The translations under genes were made by a program, and so were the position numbers. Below are positions 1-7,920 of a DNA stretch of 13,931 nucleotides, piece by piece. The DNA is taken from contig JARHYY010000026.1 of the NCBI GenBank assembly GCA_029258405.1, forward strand, positions 1 to 13,931, in the 5' to 3' direction. The DNA is from Helicobacteraceae bacterium (GTDB lineage Bacteria; Campylobacterota; Campylobacteria; Campylobacterales; Helicobacteraceae). The notes under the pieces were generated by a model. The model did not search any database, was not told the origin of the DNA, and saw nothing but the letters and a program-made list of their open reading frames with translations. Every line of letters starts with the position of its first letter. Position 1 is the first letter of the stretch.

Positions 1-66
1 AGCACTTCTTAAAGCCACCTCAAAGCTTGTAAGCCATTTTGTTATAATTTGCTTATTTCCATTCAC
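1..66 (-). CDS. 5' end of an unidentified leftward gene (partial, runs off the window)
   Basis: The minus strand is open from a GTG at 66 to the window edge, giving 22 codons that begin MNGNKQIITKWLTSFEVALR. A strong Shine-Dalgarno GGAGG lies at about 72-76, five bases before the GTG, which is why I chose this start. In-frame ATG codons at 78 and 93 would add 4 or 9 residues but lack a good ribosome site, and an in-frame TAA sits two codons upstream of the ATG at 93. A TATAAT-like -10 box abuts a (TA)9 tract upstream. I do not recognise the product from so few residues. It is separate from the slt operon. Confidence 0.35.
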   Translation of the reverse strand, partial: MNGNKQIITKWLTSFEVALRSA

Positions 67-107
67 AATAACCTCCATATATTTAATTTCCATATTAACT
101 TATGGAT

Positions 108-113
108 ATTATA
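108..113 (-). promoter_or_regulatory. Candidate -10 box (TATAAT) of the leftward gene at the left edge
   Basis: Read on the minus strand, a perfect TATAAT overlaps the downstream end of the TA tract, about 42 bases before the GTG start at 66. Epsilonproteobacterial sigma-70 promoters usually have a clear -10 and a weak or absent -35. The tract would occupy the spacer or upstream region, so its length could tune promoter strength. AT-rich DNA yields chance -10 matches, so this is tentative. Confidence 0.35.
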
Positions 114-127
114 TATATATATATATA
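110..127. repeat. (TA)9 simple sequence repeat
   Basis: Nine uninterrupted TA units lie upstream of the leftward start at 66, touching the predicted -10 box. Dinucleotide tracts of this length are prone to slippage. TA tracts in promoters are a known phase-variation device, the classic example being the Haemophilus influenzae hif promoters. Here the role is inferred from position only. Confidence 0.8.
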
Positions 128-246
128 ATCAATAAAATTAAAGTTATATTTTTTGATTTTAAGTATTTTATTGTGATATGTTACATATATTAACAGGCAA
201 CTATAAACAGCACAAGTAGCACAAAATAGTGCATAGGTATCTTGAG

Positions 247-304
247 TTAAAAGCTCATTTCTATTATCTCACAGAAAATTGCTATTGTTTTTATGAGCTT
301 TTAA
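247..304. repeat. 12-bp perfect inverted repeat with 34-nt loop
   Basis: Positions 247-258 (TTAAAAGCTCAT) are the exact reverse complement of 293-304, separated by 34 bases. It lies about 80 bases downstream of the slt stop. It could end the gltX-yggT-slt transcript or be the stem of a small RNA. The loop is longer than in a typical intrinsic terminator and no clean T-run follows on the minus strand, so I leave the role open. The rest of 128-382 shows no gene that I can support. Confidence 0.5.
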
Positions 305-382
305 AAAACTAAATTGATATAGAGAGAAATAAACTGTAGCCCATTGCAAAAAGTGTAATAGTATAAGAAATGATAGATACTG

Positions 383-2074
383 CTAGGGGTTAATAAGTGT
401 TTTGTATAAGATATCTTCAACCCTAATATGTTTTCCATAAACTCTTTGGTAGATGATATAATTTGCTAAGACTCTTTGTCCATAATATCGTGATTCTTGA
501 TAGGGCACATACTCAAGGCTTATCCATGGATCTAAAGGGTTACTTTTTTGAAAAATATCTTTTCGTTGCAACATTTTACGCGTAAAACCAGCACCGCCAT
601 TATATGCATAGGCAATAAATAAAGGCTCTCTAAACTCGGCTATGAGTCCTTGGAGCAAAAATGCGGCATATCGTATATTTGTTTCTGGGTCAAACATATC
701 TGTTAAATGCGGTTGCTCATTGAGCTTCTTTGCTATTATACCTACATTAAAAGGCACAATCTGCATCATGCCTAATGCATAAGCGATAGAAACAGAAGCA
801 GGTATAAAAAAACTCTCTTGCAATCCAATAGCATACATTAAAGCCTGATAGTCATTGCTATATTGAGCAAAATATTGCCTATATGGTCGTATGTAATAAT
901 GATTTTTAAATTTTGTTTCTCTCCTTAATGCTAAAGCATAGTGCGGTTCTGTGTCATAAAAACGAAGCTCTCTAAGCATTAATGCAAGTTCTTTATCATT
1001 TTTAATTTTTTTCTGCATTTCAATCCATGCAAAAGGATCAGTAATATCCCATTTTGATTTTTGAGGGACATTTTTATCTAAAATTTCATATACAATATTA
1101 TATGATGGGGTTACATTTAATTTTTGCGTAGCATAAATAGCATGAATACTTGGAAAGGTGCTTTTTGCCAATTTTTGTAAATATGAAATATCCCCTGTGG
1201 CTTTATAAAGCCAAAAATCGATTCTATCGCGCATAAGCGGATCTTGTATTTTGTTAGCTGCTTGCTTGAAGTATGAAATAGCCCGTTGTTTTTGCTTGTA
1301 TTTTAAGGCATTTAAGCCTACATAAAAAATTGTCATTGCATTTGGTATGCTAATTCCATCTGTTTTTGCAAGGCTCTCTTGAATTTTATCATAATGAGGA
1401 TTCATGATCATAATACGCAAAAGACGGGTAAAAGCAGCATTATTTTGATTAGCAAGCATTTTAAGGCGTTGGGGCGTAATTGCTCTATTGAGCTCTTTAA
1501 CTCTATATGAAAGCTCCACCCCGTTAAAAACCTCTGCAAATGTGCCTGCACCTTGTTTTAATATTTCTGTTAATGGGCTTTGAGCAGAAATCCAAGCGAG
1601 TTGTTTTGCTAATTTTGGCTTAATATTTTTAAGTTTAATTGAAAGTTCACGGATTTTTGCTTTGGGTAATCTTGAGGCATCAGAAAGCTTAAGGGCATAG
1701 CCTATACATTTTGCATCTTGCTTTAAGAGCTCTTCAAGAGACATGCGCTGACAAATGGTGCTTCTGCCAAGCACCCCGCCTTTGACTGGCGGAGCAATTT
1801 TACGAGCAATTTTTGTAGTGAGTTGAGCATTTTCACGATATATAAGACTCTTTAGTGCTTTAGCTTCTTGTATTGTAATATCTTGATCAAGAAACATCCA
1901 AATATAAAAATCTCTTGCAATGCTTTTTGGTTTTGATTGTAAAAACTGCAGGGTAATTGTTGGCTGTTTTGCTGAAGCTTGCTCTTTGCCTAGCGGGTTT
2001 CGCATGATTGTTTCAGATTTTAAAGAGCTAAAAGCCAAGCAAGCACAAAACAACAAACAAAAACTTTTTTTCAA
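383..2074 (-). CDS. slt: Soluble lytic murein transglycosylase (Slt family)
   Basis: Periplasmic enzyme that cleaves the MurNAc-GlcNAc bond of peptidoglycan, leaving 1,6-anhydroMurNAc ends. Counting from a possible GTG at 2086 (567 residues), the C-terminal SLT domain covers about 415-550. It contains LQESFF with catalytic Glu424, ALGMMQIVP at 437-445 and AYNGG at 494-498. The N-terminal part is the helical superhelix expected of Slt70-like proteins. I prefer the TTG at 2074: GGAGAG lies four bases upstream, TTGA overlaps the yggT stop (translational coupling), and the product starts MKKSFCLLFCACLAF, a clean signal peptide. The GTG at 2086 has no visible ribosome site. It is the last gene of the gltX-yggT-slt cluster, as I recall the order of H. 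pylori HP0643-HP0645. Family is secure; the start is less so. Confidence 0.92.
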   Translation of the reverse strand: MKKSFCLLFCACLAFSSLKSETIMRNPLGKEQASAKQPTITLQFLQSKPKSIARDFYIWMFLDQDITIQEAKALKSLIYRENAQLTTKIARKIAPPVKGGVLGRSTICQRMSLEELLKQDAKCIGYALKLSDASRLPKAKIRELSIKLKNIKPKLAKQLAWISAQSPLTEILKQGAGTFAEVFNGVELSYRVKELNRAITPQRLKMLANQNNAAFTRLLRIMIMNPHYDKIQESLAKTDGISIPNAMTIFYVGLNALKYKQKQRAISYFKQAANKIQDPLMRDRIDFWLYKATGDISYLQKLAKSTFPSIHAIYATQKLNVTPSYNIVYEILDKNVPQKSKWDITDPFAWIEMQKKIKNDKELALMLRELRFYDTEPHYALALRRETKFKNHYYIRPYRQYFAQYSNDYQALMYAIGLQESFFIPASVSIAYALGMMQIVPFNVGIIAKKLNEQPHLTDMFDPETNIRYAAFLLQGLIAEFREPLFIAYAYNGGAGFTRKMLQRKDIFQKSNPLDPWISLEYVPYQESRYYGQRVLANYIIYQRVYGKHIRVEDILYKTLINP

Positions 2075-2355
2075 AACGCTCTCCACAGTCTATCAAGGAA
2101 TATGCTTAAAAATTGTAACACAATGATAACAATTAGCGGTGCAAAATCAATGCCAGCAAAATTAGTCGGTATTTTAGAGCGAATAATATCATACACAGGC
2201 TCTGTTAATCCTCTTAAAACCCTAACAATAGGGTTATAGGGGTCTGGACGAACCCAACTGATTAATGCAGAAATAATTACTATCCATGTGTATGTGGTAA
2301 TGAGAATATTTATAGTTCCTATTATTGCTGCAATTAATGAATCCATAATCATCAT
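2071..2355 (-). CDS. yggT: YggT family small integral membrane protein
   Basis: A 94-residue inner-membrane protein with two hydrophobic stretches (about 5-33 and 70-88). Between them is the conserved YggT signature: ISWVRPDPYNPIVRVLRGLT (29-51) followed by EPVYDIIR and IDFAPLIV. YggT proteins have no firmly assigned activity; roles in osmotic tolerance and cell-envelope or division-related processes have been suggested in other bacteria. The ATG at 2355 overlaps the gltX stop by one base (TAATG), with GGAG inside the last gltX codons as ribosome site. In-frame ATGs at 2352 and 2346 are alternatives. The 3' end overlaps the slt start, so the three genes are probably translated in a coupled way. 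Confidence 0.9.
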   Translation of the reverse strand: MMIMDSLIAAIIGTINILITTYTWIVIISALISWVRPDPYNPIVRVLRGLTEPVYDIIRSKIPTNFAGIDFAPLIVIIVLQFLSIFLDRLWRAF

Positions 2356-3683
2356 TAATGAGTCTCCTTAATTTGTGTAATATCTTTCAAAAAGCACCAA
2401 ATAAGTGGGTATAAATCACTAATTTCTGGACCTTCTGTTCTCCCTGTTAGTAGAATCCTTAAAGGTTTAAAGAACTTTTTTCCACTAAGCAAAGAACGAT
2501 TCATAAGCTCTTTTTTGAAATCATCAAAATGGGACAAGCATGGGTGTTTTTCAGCGATTATTTGGTGAATATGTTGTTGCAATAATAGTGCATCTTTTTT
2601 AAAGTTAATAAAATTTTCATTATCCATATTTTTTTGCCCAAAAATTAAATCGATGGCTTCTTGAATTTCGTTTAATGTACTTGATTCTTGAAGGTAGAAT
2701 TTTGCTAATAAACCAATGCTTGCATCTTTATATCCAAGCATAAGGGCTAAATCTGTATCATGGATTCTTTTAAAGTGCTCCCTGTTAAGAAATTTTAATC
2801 GTTTTATATCAAATTTTACAGGAGATTTTGATATATGCTCAATATTAAACCAAGCAATTGATTCTTGTAAGGTAAAAACTTCTGTGGGCGTATTATTGCC
2901 CATGGCAATGAGATAATTACTAATAGCCTGCGGCAAAAAACCTTGCTCAAGCAACCATTTAACACTAGAGCTCTGCTCTCTTTTGCTCATCTTTTTCCCT
3001 TCTTCATTAAGAATGATGGGAATATGTGCAAATTCAATCTTTTTTGGATATTCCATTGCCTGATGCACAAGAATTTGTTTAGGCGTATTAGTTGTATGAT
3101 CTTCTCCTCTTATGATCATACTAATATCATAAAGCATATCATCAACAGCACATGCAAAATTGTAAGTGGGGCTTTTATCTTTGCGTAAAATTACAAAGCT
3201 CTCTATTTCTTCTTTTTTGAATACTAGATTCCCTTTTATTTTGTCATAATAACTTAAATCATTTTGTGCTCCATGTAAGCGTACCACAGGATAGGGATTA
3301 CTGCTTTTATGAATCTCTTTCCATTCTTCTTTGTAGCGAAAAGCTCTTTTGCATTCTTTAGCTTCTTTGCGTTTTTGTTCTAAGAATTCTTCTGTGCAAA
3401 AACAATAAAAGGCTTTTTTTTCTTTGATGAGATGTTCTGCAATTTTATGGTGATAGTGGATATTCTCACTTTGATATACAAGCTGATCCCACATTAAGCC
3501 AAACAATGTCAAGGTATATAAAATGTCCTTATCTTTGCCTTCTTGGTTGCGTTCTTGGTCAGTATCTTCAATACGAATTAAGAATTTTTCATTATTTTGT
3601 CGAGCTATAATATAATTAAAAATAGCTGCCCTCAAATTCCCTATATGCATATCTCCTGTAGGGCTTGGAGCAAAACGAAGCAT
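2355..3683 (-). CDS. gltX: Glutamate-tRNA ligase, GltX2-like (probably tRNA-Gln-specific)
   Basis: A class I aminoacyl-tRNA synthetase of 442 residues that charges tRNA with glutamate in the cytoplasm. The HIGH-type motif is HIGN at 13-16 within RFAPSPTGDMHIGNL, and KMSKR is at 231-235. RIEDTDQER (37-45) and IRGEDHTTNTPKQ (191-203) are further GluRS signatures. Helicobacter species carry two GluRS. In H. pylori the HP0643 enzyme charges tRNA-Gln with glutamate, and GatCAB then converts it to Gln-tRNA-Gln. The start of this protein and its linkage to yggT and slt match that paralogue from memory, so I infer the same specificity. The start at 3683 has a strong AAAGGAG five bases upstream. It is the first gene of its cluster, 68 bp after yaaA. 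Confidence 0.95.
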   Translation of the reverse strand: MLRFAPSPTGDMHIGNLRAAIFNYIIARQNNEKFLIRIEDTDQERNQEGKDKDILYTLTLFGLMWDQLVYQSENIHYHHKIAEHLIKEKKAFYCFCTEEFLEQKRKEAKECKRAFRYKEEWKEIHKSSNPYPVVRLHGAQNDLSYYDKIKGNLVFKKEEIESFVILRKDKSPTYNFACAVDDMLYDISMIIRGEDHTTNTPKQILVHQAMEYPKKIEFAHIPIILNEEGKKMSKREQSSSVKWLLEQGFLPQAISNYLIAMGNNTPTEVFTLQESIAWFNIEHISKSPVKFDIKRLKFLNREHFKRIHDTDLALMLGYKDASIGLLAKFYLQESSTLNEIQEAIDLIFGQKNMDNENFINFKKDALLLQQHIHQIIAEKHPCLSHFDDFKKELMNRSLLSGKKFFKPLRILLTGRTEGPEISDLYPLIWCFLKDITQIKETH

Positions 3684-3713
3684 TTAAACTCCTTTAATAA
3701 AAATAGCAATATG

Positions 3714-3719
3714 ATTGTA
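3714..3719 (-). promoter_or_regulatory. Candidate -10 box upstream of gltX
   Basis: TACAAT on the minus strand lies about 30 bases before the gltX ATG, inside the only sizeable gap (68 bp) between the two leftward clusters. No convincing -35 is present, which is common in this group. Transcription could equally continue from the ppk-yaaA cluster, because I see no clear terminator in the gap. Confidence 0.28.
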
Positions 3720-3751
3720 ACTGTTTCAAACCTAAACCTTTTTGAATCTTA

Positions 3752-4504
3752 TTATGTATTAATATCATATTCAATGACAATAGCCCCCTTTTCTTCCCTT
3801 ACGCCTTTTTGCCGTAATCCATTAAATTCAAAAGAGAGTAAATCCCAACCTTTCTTACCCTTAAGTAAAAAATGCTCTGCTACTTGACGCAAATATTCTC
3901 CTCGATAGGCTTTTGCGTAATGACTTAAGTGTTTATTATTTTTATAAAAATATGGACGATAGACTTTATGTTGGGGTATATAAAGGTTTTGATAAAATTC
4001 TGCTCTTAAATCTAAGATATCCTCTTTGCCACACCATTCATCAAGCTCTTCTTTAAAATTTCTGTAATATTCCTTATCCATAAGTTTCCCTTGTTTAAGA
4101 CGATAGAAAGGAATACTATCGCCCCCTTTAAGCACCCCAAATAAATTTGAAAATATAATGACATGCTCAAATAAAAGATTTTGGACAATCTTTTTTTGAT
4201 TCTCAATATCAAGATGTTCATAAGCTACGCCGCTATAAAGCCTTAATGCTTCAATGGTTGGTGCATGCAAGATATTTTGCGATTCATTTAAGGTATCATT
4301 ATCGATCTCCTTTGTTCCAAAAAGAGCTAATATATCTTCTCTTGAACCATTATGAAGAATATCTAAATATTGCTGTATAATTTTTTCGCGATATTTTTTA
4401 TCTTTACCTAAAAAGGTAAAACGGTCATATTGTAATGGTGGTTTATTTCTTGCTTTATAATGCAAGAAATATTTACTTTCACTTGGGCTAAAAAAAGCAA
4501 TCAT
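3752..4504 (-). CDS. yaaA: YaaA/DUF328 (UPF0246) family peroxide-stress protein
   Basis: A cytosolic protein of 250 residues, the usual length of the family. Recognisable blocks are the N-terminal MIAFFSPSESK, IEALRLYSGVAYEHLD (84-99), IFSNLFGVLKGGDSIPFYRL (117-136) and KAYRGEYLRQ toward the C-terminus. These correspond to the family's PA(I)xAFxGDVYxGL, LSGLYGLLRPxDxIxPYRL and ARG blocks. In E. coli, YaaA lowers free intracellular iron during hydrogen peroxide stress and binds DNA; the biochemical activity is unsettled. Its ATG overlaps the stop of the membrane-protein gene by four bases (ATGA), so it belongs to the ppk-fic cluster. The family call is good; the physiological role is transferred from E. 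coli. Confidence 0.85.
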   Translation of the reverse strand: MIAFFSPSESKYFLHYKARNKPPLQYDRFTFLGKDKKYREKIIQQYLDILHNGSREDILALFGTKEIDNDTLNESQNILHAPTIEALRLYSGVAYEHLDIENQKKIVQNLLFEHVIIFSNLFGVLKGGDSIPFYRLKQGKLMDKEYYRNFKEELDEWCGKEDILDLRAEFYQNLYIPQHKVYRPYFYKNNKHLSHYAKAYRGEYLRQVAEHFLLKGKKGWDLLSFEFNGLRQKGVREEKGAIVIEYDINT

Positions 4505-4854
4505 GATAAACCTTTTTGATAATGTGGTAAAGCTATCATCTTTCTAAGAGCAAAAAACTTAAAATATATAATATATATTAAAGCACCTATTATAAATGAA
4601 AATCCAATGAGAAAAACTCCTATGCTAAATAATTTTTGAGAAGCAAATAATCCATTAATATTTTTTTCGAGCAAAAATCCATTGTTTTGTAAAAATATAT
4701 CAATTTTCTGGATATACTCTTGCTCGTTTAAAGAGTTTTTTAAAATGTTGTGTGCTTCATTTTGGATTTGAGTTACATTTTTAATCCAATTCTTTTTTTC
4801 ATACCATAAAAAACAAACACCTAAAAAAAATGAAGCTAGGAATACAAAAATCAT
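4501..4854 (-). CDS. Hypothetical two-helix membrane protein
   Basis: I do not recognise this 117-residue protein. It has a hydrophobic N-terminus (about 2-18) that may be a transmembrane helix or an uncleaved signal. A hydrophilic, charged segment of about 55 residues follows, then a strongly hydrophobic helix (about 75-98) and a short basic tail (ALRKMIALPHYQK). That suggests a hairpin in the inner membrane with the middle part probably on the periplasmic side. It starts one base after the fic stop (TAA G ATG) and overlaps yaaA by four bases. It is therefore surely co-translated with them and is unlikely to be a chance reading frame. Confidence 0.7.
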   Translation of the reverse strand: MIFVFLASFFLGVCFLWYEKKNWIKNVTQIQNEAHNILKNSLNEQEYIQKIDIFLQNNGFLLEKNINGLFASQKLFSIGVFLIGFSFIIGALIYIIYFKFFALRKMIALPHYQKGLS

Positions 4855-4855
4855 C

Positions 4856-5731
4856 TTAATTTCTTATATCTCTTAGGCATGTTTCAATCAATATGTGCAA
4901 GTTTTTAAGATTGCCTTTATGTGCCTGAAAAAGTGCCGATAGCATATTTTTTTGAGAAACTAAAGAGAAGTCTAATTCATATTGCGATAAATGTGCTAAC
5001 TGTTGAATAAAAATTCTACTAATTATACCATTACCCTCTCTAAAAGGCTGTAAAATGTATAAATCTGCATAAAAAAATGTCATAGCCTCTATCCATTCTT
5101 GTTTTTTAAAATGTTGAAAATAATTGTTATTGCTCAACATTCCAAAAAGGATATGAGCTTCTTTAGGCACAAAAGCTCCCAAGCAAAAATACATATCATT
5201 TTTTCCAAACTGCCCCATAAAGTCCATTTCATATCGATCTTGTCCAGCCCAAGAATAAATATCTTGAAATATGAAATAATGCATATTTTTATAGTACTTA
5301 TAATTTAATGTATTGCCAGATACCTTTAGCCTTAGCATAAGCTCTCGTTTAAGGGTAATGGCTTTTGCCTTTTGTCCCAATTCTATCAAACTTTTAACAG
5401 GAAAACGACAACTTTCAAGTAATTGCTTGCTCAGCATATCCATATTTTTAGCCCCAAAGAGCATATCTAAAAGCATGAGATAATCCATATCCACTTTTCC
5501 TGTTGCAAAATATTGTAGATAATGAGCAATAATTGTTTCGGTATATTTTTGATGAGCACCTTTAATGATAGTGATCATTTCTTGAATATCTTTACTGTTA
5601 GCATACAACCCTTCAAGTGCATGATTGCTAATAACAAATGCAATGATTCTATACTCATGCTCGTTTAAATAAGCTCTATGTGCATCTAGCAACTTCATAC
5701 TCTCTTTAAGGCTATATGAATTACTTTGCAT
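4856..5731 (-). CDS. Fic domain protein with degenerate active-site motif
   Basis: A 291-residue Fic-fold protein. Fic enzymes normally transfer AMP (or another nucleotide or phosphate group) to target proteins using HPFx(D/E)GNGRxxR. The corresponding segment at 228-239 reads QPFREGNGIISR. The catalytic His is Gln228 (codon CAG) and the first Arg is Ile236, while the GNG anion-binding core and the last Arg remain. FQDIYSWAGQDRYEMDF (155-171) matches the segment before the active site. NHALEG (36-41) resembles the (S/T)xxxE(G/N) inhibitory helix of class II Fic proteins, with Asn in place of Ser/Thr. The gene lies 6 bases after ppk with only a weak ribosome site (AAAGAAAG). Family call is confident. 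AMP-transferase activity is doubtful, and it may be a binding or regulatory pseudoenzyme. Confidence 0.85.
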   Translation of the reverse strand: MQSNSYSLKESMKLLDAHRAYLNEHEYRIIAFVISNHALEGLYANSKDIQEMITIIKGAHQKYTETIIAHYLQYFATGKVDMDYLMLLDMLFGAKNMDMLSKQLLESCRFPVKSLIELGQKAKAITLKRELMLRLKVSGNTLNYKYYKNMHYFIFQDIYSWAGQDRYEMDFMGQFGKNDMYFCLGAFVPKEAHILFGMLSNNNYFQHFKKQEWIEAMTFFYADLYILQPFREGNGIISRIFIQQLAHLSQYELDFSLVSQKNMLSALFQAHKGNLKNLHILIETCLRDIRN

Positions 5732-5737
5732 TCAATA

Positions 5738-7819
5738 TCAACTTTCTTTAAGCATCCTATGAGCTAAACGCTTAATTTTATGGTTTTGCTTATCAAGCCT
5801 TGAAGCAGAGCAAGCAATTTCTTCAAACTTTTTTTGTGAATTGATATTCTTTGAGCCATCAAGAGAAATATAGCTCCCATCTGCTTGAAGTTCATAGGAT
5901 TGCATATCATCTTCAAGTTGTAATTTTAAAATTCCAAAAAGTTTTTCAGCAATTTTTTCATTGGTGGCTGGTGTCATAATCTCTATGCGTCTCTCTAAAT
6001 TTCTTGGCATAAGATCAGCACTAGCAAAATAAATCTGCGGTGTTGCATTTTTGAAGAAATAGATTCTTGCATGTTCTAAATATTTGCCAACAATAGATAT
6101 TACCCTAATATTCTCGCTTATACCGCTCATTTTTGGTCGCAAGCAACAAATACCACGCACAATTAAATCAATCTTTACTCCAGCCTTAGAGGCTTTGTAT
6201 AATGCCTTTATAATATCAACATCAACTATTGAATTTGCCTTTAAAATTATTCTTCCTTCCGTACCTAGTTTAGTTTCAGCATCAATAAGAGCGAGTAATT
6301 TTTGTTTTATCTGCAAAGGAGCAATGAGTAAGGTTTGAAGTTTAGAATGGTGCGTAAAACCAGAGAGATTATGAAAAAATTTTATTGCATCTCGTGCAAG
6401 AGCATGATTTGAGCTCATAAGGCTAATGTCGGTATAAATCCTTGCTGTTACAGAATTATAATTACCTGTACTTAAATGAACATATTCACGAATATATTCA
6501 CCCACCTTTTTAATAATTAAAGCAATTTTAGCATGCACTTTTAAAGAAGGGATTCCATAAATAACATGCGCACCAGCAGATTCAAGTGCTTTTGCCCAAT
6601 GTAAATTATTCTCTTCATCAAACCTCGCCTTAAGCTCAACAAGCACACTTACTTGCTTGCCATTTTCTGCCGCTTCAATCAGAGATTTCACAATAGGAGA
6701 ATTTTTACCCACTCTATATAATGTCATTCTAATGGAATAAACATCGGGATCTTTTGATGCACTTTGAATAAGATTTAGCACAGGATCAAAGCTTTCATAT
6801 GGTTGAAACATAAGCACATCGTTTTCATCAAGAATGCTAAAAATATTTGCATCCATATCTACAGGCGGTAATATCTTTGGGCTATATGGAGCAAAAAAGA
6901 GATGGGGGAAATTCTTATTTCCTATAATTTCCCATAAAGCACTAAGATTAATTGGCGTTGAATATGTATAAATATCACCAGAATCAACATGTAAATGGCT
7001 ATTGAGAAAATCCATAAGCTCTTTGCTTGCCCCTTTGGCTACCTCAAGTCGGATAATCTCCCCTTTTTTTCGTAGCCTTAACCCTTCTTGCATAAGCTCC
7101 ATAAAATCATCAGCCTCTTCTTCTTCTATTTCCATATCAGCATTTCTTGTTACTTTAAATGGAACATATTCCAAAGGGGTGTAGCCAACAAAAAGCTCGC
7201 TTATAAATTCACCAATAATTGTTTCAATTGGGAGATAAACATTTTTTTCTATTTGAATAAAACGAGGTAGCATTCTTGGTATGCGTACCATTCCAAATTT
7301 TGTCTCCGTTTTATTACTATTGTTCTGAAGTTTTACAGCAATGGCAAAACTTAAATTATTCAAATGGGGAAAAGGATGGGTTGAATCCACAGCAATTGGA
7401 ATCACTATTGGATAAAGATGTATATCGAAATGCTCTTTTAGTTCTGCATACTTTTGTTTATTAATTTGAGAAACGCGGCATATTTTTAAACCTTCTTTTT
7501 CAAGAGAAGACATAAGCTCAAAATAGAGATTCTCTAACTCATCTCTTTCGGTATGCAAATAGTGCCTTATTTCATTAAGCTGCTGTAAGGGTGTTAATTT
7601 ATCCGCCCCGCTTTCTATGATTCCTGCATCATATAAACGCTTTAAGCCTGCTACTCTAATCATGTAGAATTCATCAAGATTAGTTGCATAAATAGCGATA
7701 AACTTCAACCTTTCTAGCAAGGGGCTGCATTGATTCTTCGCCTCTTTCAAAACTCTTGTATTAAACTGTAACCATGATAATTCCCGATTAATAAAATATT
7801 TTGACTCATAAATACTCAT
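5738..7819 (-). CDS. ppk: Polyphosphate kinase 1
   Basis: PPK1 reversibly transfers the gamma phosphate of ATP onto inorganic polyphosphate chains, supporting stress survival and motility in Helicobacter and Campylobacter. The 693-residue product has the full domain order. The N-terminal part has NRELSWLQFNTRVLKEA (11-27) and ATNLDEFYMIRVAGLK (45-60). The phospholipase-D-like catalytic halves contain SLKVHAKIALI with His429 (the E. coli His435 equivalent, site of autophosphorylation) and YLEHARIYFF with His583 (the E. coli His592 equivalent). I chose the ATG at 7819 because AGGGAG lies five bases upstream; a TTG at 7822 is the alternative. It is first in the cluster ppk-fic-membrane protein-yaaA. 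The IS1595-type transposon ends about 100 bp upstream, leaving the proximal promoter region in place. Confidence 0.97.
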   Translation of the reverse strand: MSIYESKYFINRELSWLQFNTRVLKEAKNQCSPLLERLKFIAIYATNLDEFYMIRVAGLKRLYDAGIIESGADKLTPLQQLNEIRHYLHTERDELENLYFELMSSLEKEGLKICRVSQINKQKYAELKEHFDIHLYPIVIPIAVDSTHPFPHLNNLSFAIAVKLQNNSNKTETKFGMVRIPRMLPRFIQIEKNVYLPIETIIGEFISELFVGYTPLEYVPFKVTRNADMEIEEEEADDFMELMQEGLRLRKKGEIIRLEVAKGASKELMDFLNSHLHVDSGDIYTYSTPINLSALWEIIGNKNFPHLFFAPYSPKILPPVDMDANIFSILDENDVLMFQPYESFDPVLNLIQSASKDPDVYSIRMTLYRVGKNSPIVKSLIEAAENGKQVSVLVELKARFDEENNLHWAKALESAGAHVIYGIPSLKVHAKIALIIKKVGEYIREYVHLSTGNYNSVTARIYTDISLMSSNHALARDAIKFFHNLSGFTHHSKLQTLLIAPLQIKQKLLALIDAETKLGTEGRIILKANSIVDVDIIKALYKASKAGVKIDLIVRGICCLRPKMSGISENIRVISIVGKYLEHARIYFFKNATPQIYFASADLMPRNLERRIEIMTPATNEKIAEKLFGILKLQLEDDMQSYELQADGSYISLDGSKNINSQKKFEEIACSASRLDKQNHKIKRLAHRMLKES

Positions 7820-7850
7820 CAACGCTCCCTAAAATAATATAATCTATTTT

Positions 7851-7856
7851 ATCATA
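7851..7856 (-). promoter_or_regulatory. Candidate -10 box of the ppk cluster
   Basis: TATGAT on the minus strand, about 32 bases before the ppk ATG, in an AT-rich 100-bp stretch between ppk and the transposon's left target repeat. No clear -35 is visible. If this is the promoter, insertion of the element left it intact but replaced everything upstream of 7921. Confidence 0.28.
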
Positions 7857-7920
7857 AATATTTATATATGAAAAGAGATTTTATTCTTTATTGGCTCTTT
7901 TTGTTTTTATATTGATTAAA

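Noticed and set aside
279..294. A 16-bp match (inverted) between this stretch and 12954-12969 (ATAAAAACAATAGCAA)
   Set aside because: It overlaps the right target duplication, but such a match is not very unlikely in AT-rich DNA of this length, and nothing else near 279 resembles the transposon.
1920..2126. Plus-strand open frame opposite slt and yggT
   Set aside because: It lies antisense to two well-supported genes, has no ribosome site and resembles nothing I know; the same holds for the plus-strand frames opposite gltX, fic and ppk.
3720..3748. Hairpin TTCAAA...TTTGAA between yaaA and gltX as a terminator
   Set aside because: The stem is short, contains a mismatch when extended, and is followed by no T-run on the transcribed strand.
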